Shown here: one piece after another, positions 63,868 to 64,000 of the stretch
Layout of the letters: every line of letters starts with the position of its first letter
Numbering within the stretch: position 1 is the stretch's first letter
Program-made: the position numbers and the translations under genes
Notes under the pieces: generated by a model
Told to the model about the DNA's origin: nothing
The model's database searches: none
What the model saw: the letters and a program-made list of their open reading frames with translations, nothing else
NCBI GenBank assembly: GCA_003327435.1
Contig: QOQV01000003.1
Span: 62,001-126,000 of the forward strand
Direction: 5' to 3'
Source of the DNA: Ignavibacteriota bacterium
GTDB taxonomy: Bacteria; Bacteroidota; Ignavibacteria; UBA10030; BY39
Length of the DNA: 64,000 bases

Positions 63868-64000
63868 ATGCTTAAGTTAAAATTTAAATACTTCAAAATA
63901 ACGCTCGTTTTAATGAGTTTTTTATTCAATTTACATGCACAAAATTCATTAAAACCAGCAACGGACAATTCTAATTCAGAAAATCCAAAACTTCCACCCC
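63868..64000 (+). CDS. N-terminus of an exported protein, cut by the right edge
   Basis: ATG at 63868, 6 bp after the GT9 stop, open to the end of the window. The first 25 residues (MLKLKFKYFKIT, LVLMSFLFNLHAQ) form a signal peptide with a cleavage site after HAQ, followed by a Pro/Asn-rich start of the mature part (NSLKPATDNSNSENPKLPP). The close spacing suggests coexpression with the GT9 gene. Nothing can be said of its function. Confidence 0.65.
   Translation, partial: MLKLKFKYFKITLVLMSFLFNLHAQNSLKPATDNSNSENPKLPP

Overview
AT-rich bacterial chromosome segment, most likely from the Ignavibacteria/Chlorobi side of the Bacteroidota-Chlorobiota group. This is inferred, not proven: several long secreted proteins end in the 'PNPFNP...' beta-sandwich tail with a final K-x-x-x-I-K that marks type IX secretion (T9SS) cargo in these bacteria, a small Hc1-like histone H1 homologue is present, haem is made by the C5 (glutamyl-tRNA) route, and an MqnA-like protein points to futalosine menaquinone synthesis. 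No phage, IS element, CRISPR array or conjugation gene was seen.

Layout. 1-6.8 kb: exported surface proteins, namely a 12-repeat WD/propeller-like protein cut by the left edge, the relict tail of a cupredoxin/T9SS protein, an intact 1136-residue mosaic adhesin-like protein with a near-identical internal duplication, and an outer-membrane barrel gene with an amber codon in its signal peptide. 6.9-8.8 kb: corrinoid adenosyltransferase and M20 dipeptidase. 9-12.8 kb: ccsA/hemX-like, hemA, hemC, hemD. 13.8-18.1 kb: a glycan pair (GT4 and a toroid-fold protein) and a secreted PL1 pectate lyase. 18.5-20.2 kb: queC, queE, a 59-residue membrane ORF and a CAU tRNA. 20.5-25.6 kb: zinc-ribbon protein with rpsU, M19 dipeptidase, Hc1-like protein, deoxyhypusine-synthase-like enzyme, CPBP membrane protein and SDR. 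25.6-32.1 kb: nadE-rsmI, then an amino-acid catabolic unit (ald, CoA-transferase, a radical-SAM-like protein without its cluster motif, methionine-gamma-lyase-like enzyme). 32.2-37.9 kb: head-GIN lipoprotein, then xdhA-xdhB-thrC reading leftward. 38.5-50.4 kb: mfd, tandem duplicate GT2 genes, a DUF4139 protein, an S9 oligopeptidase, recN and a SagB-type nitroreductase. 50.4-55 kb: the ffh-rpsP-khpA-rimM-trmD-rplS-mqnA translation/SRP cluster. 55-57.1 kb: a UvrD/PcrA helicase split into two ORFs. 57.2-64 kb: a secreted M28 peptidase, small metal/thiamine-related genes, a C1 peptidase, a clear T9SS-cargo pseudogene, a GT9 glycosyltransferase, and the start of another exported protein.

The strongest theme is turnover of T9SS cargo genes. 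Three intact genes carry the tail, two clear relicts and one faint one lie in intergenic DNA, one cargo gene has a 290-bp internal duplication with only two mismatches, and the outer-membrane barrel gene beside it has a signal-peptide stop. I did not find a convincing new multi-gene system. The best candidate for undescribed biochemistry is the cluster-less radical-SAM-like gene at 29.8 kb, embedded between a CoA-transferase and a PLP lyase.
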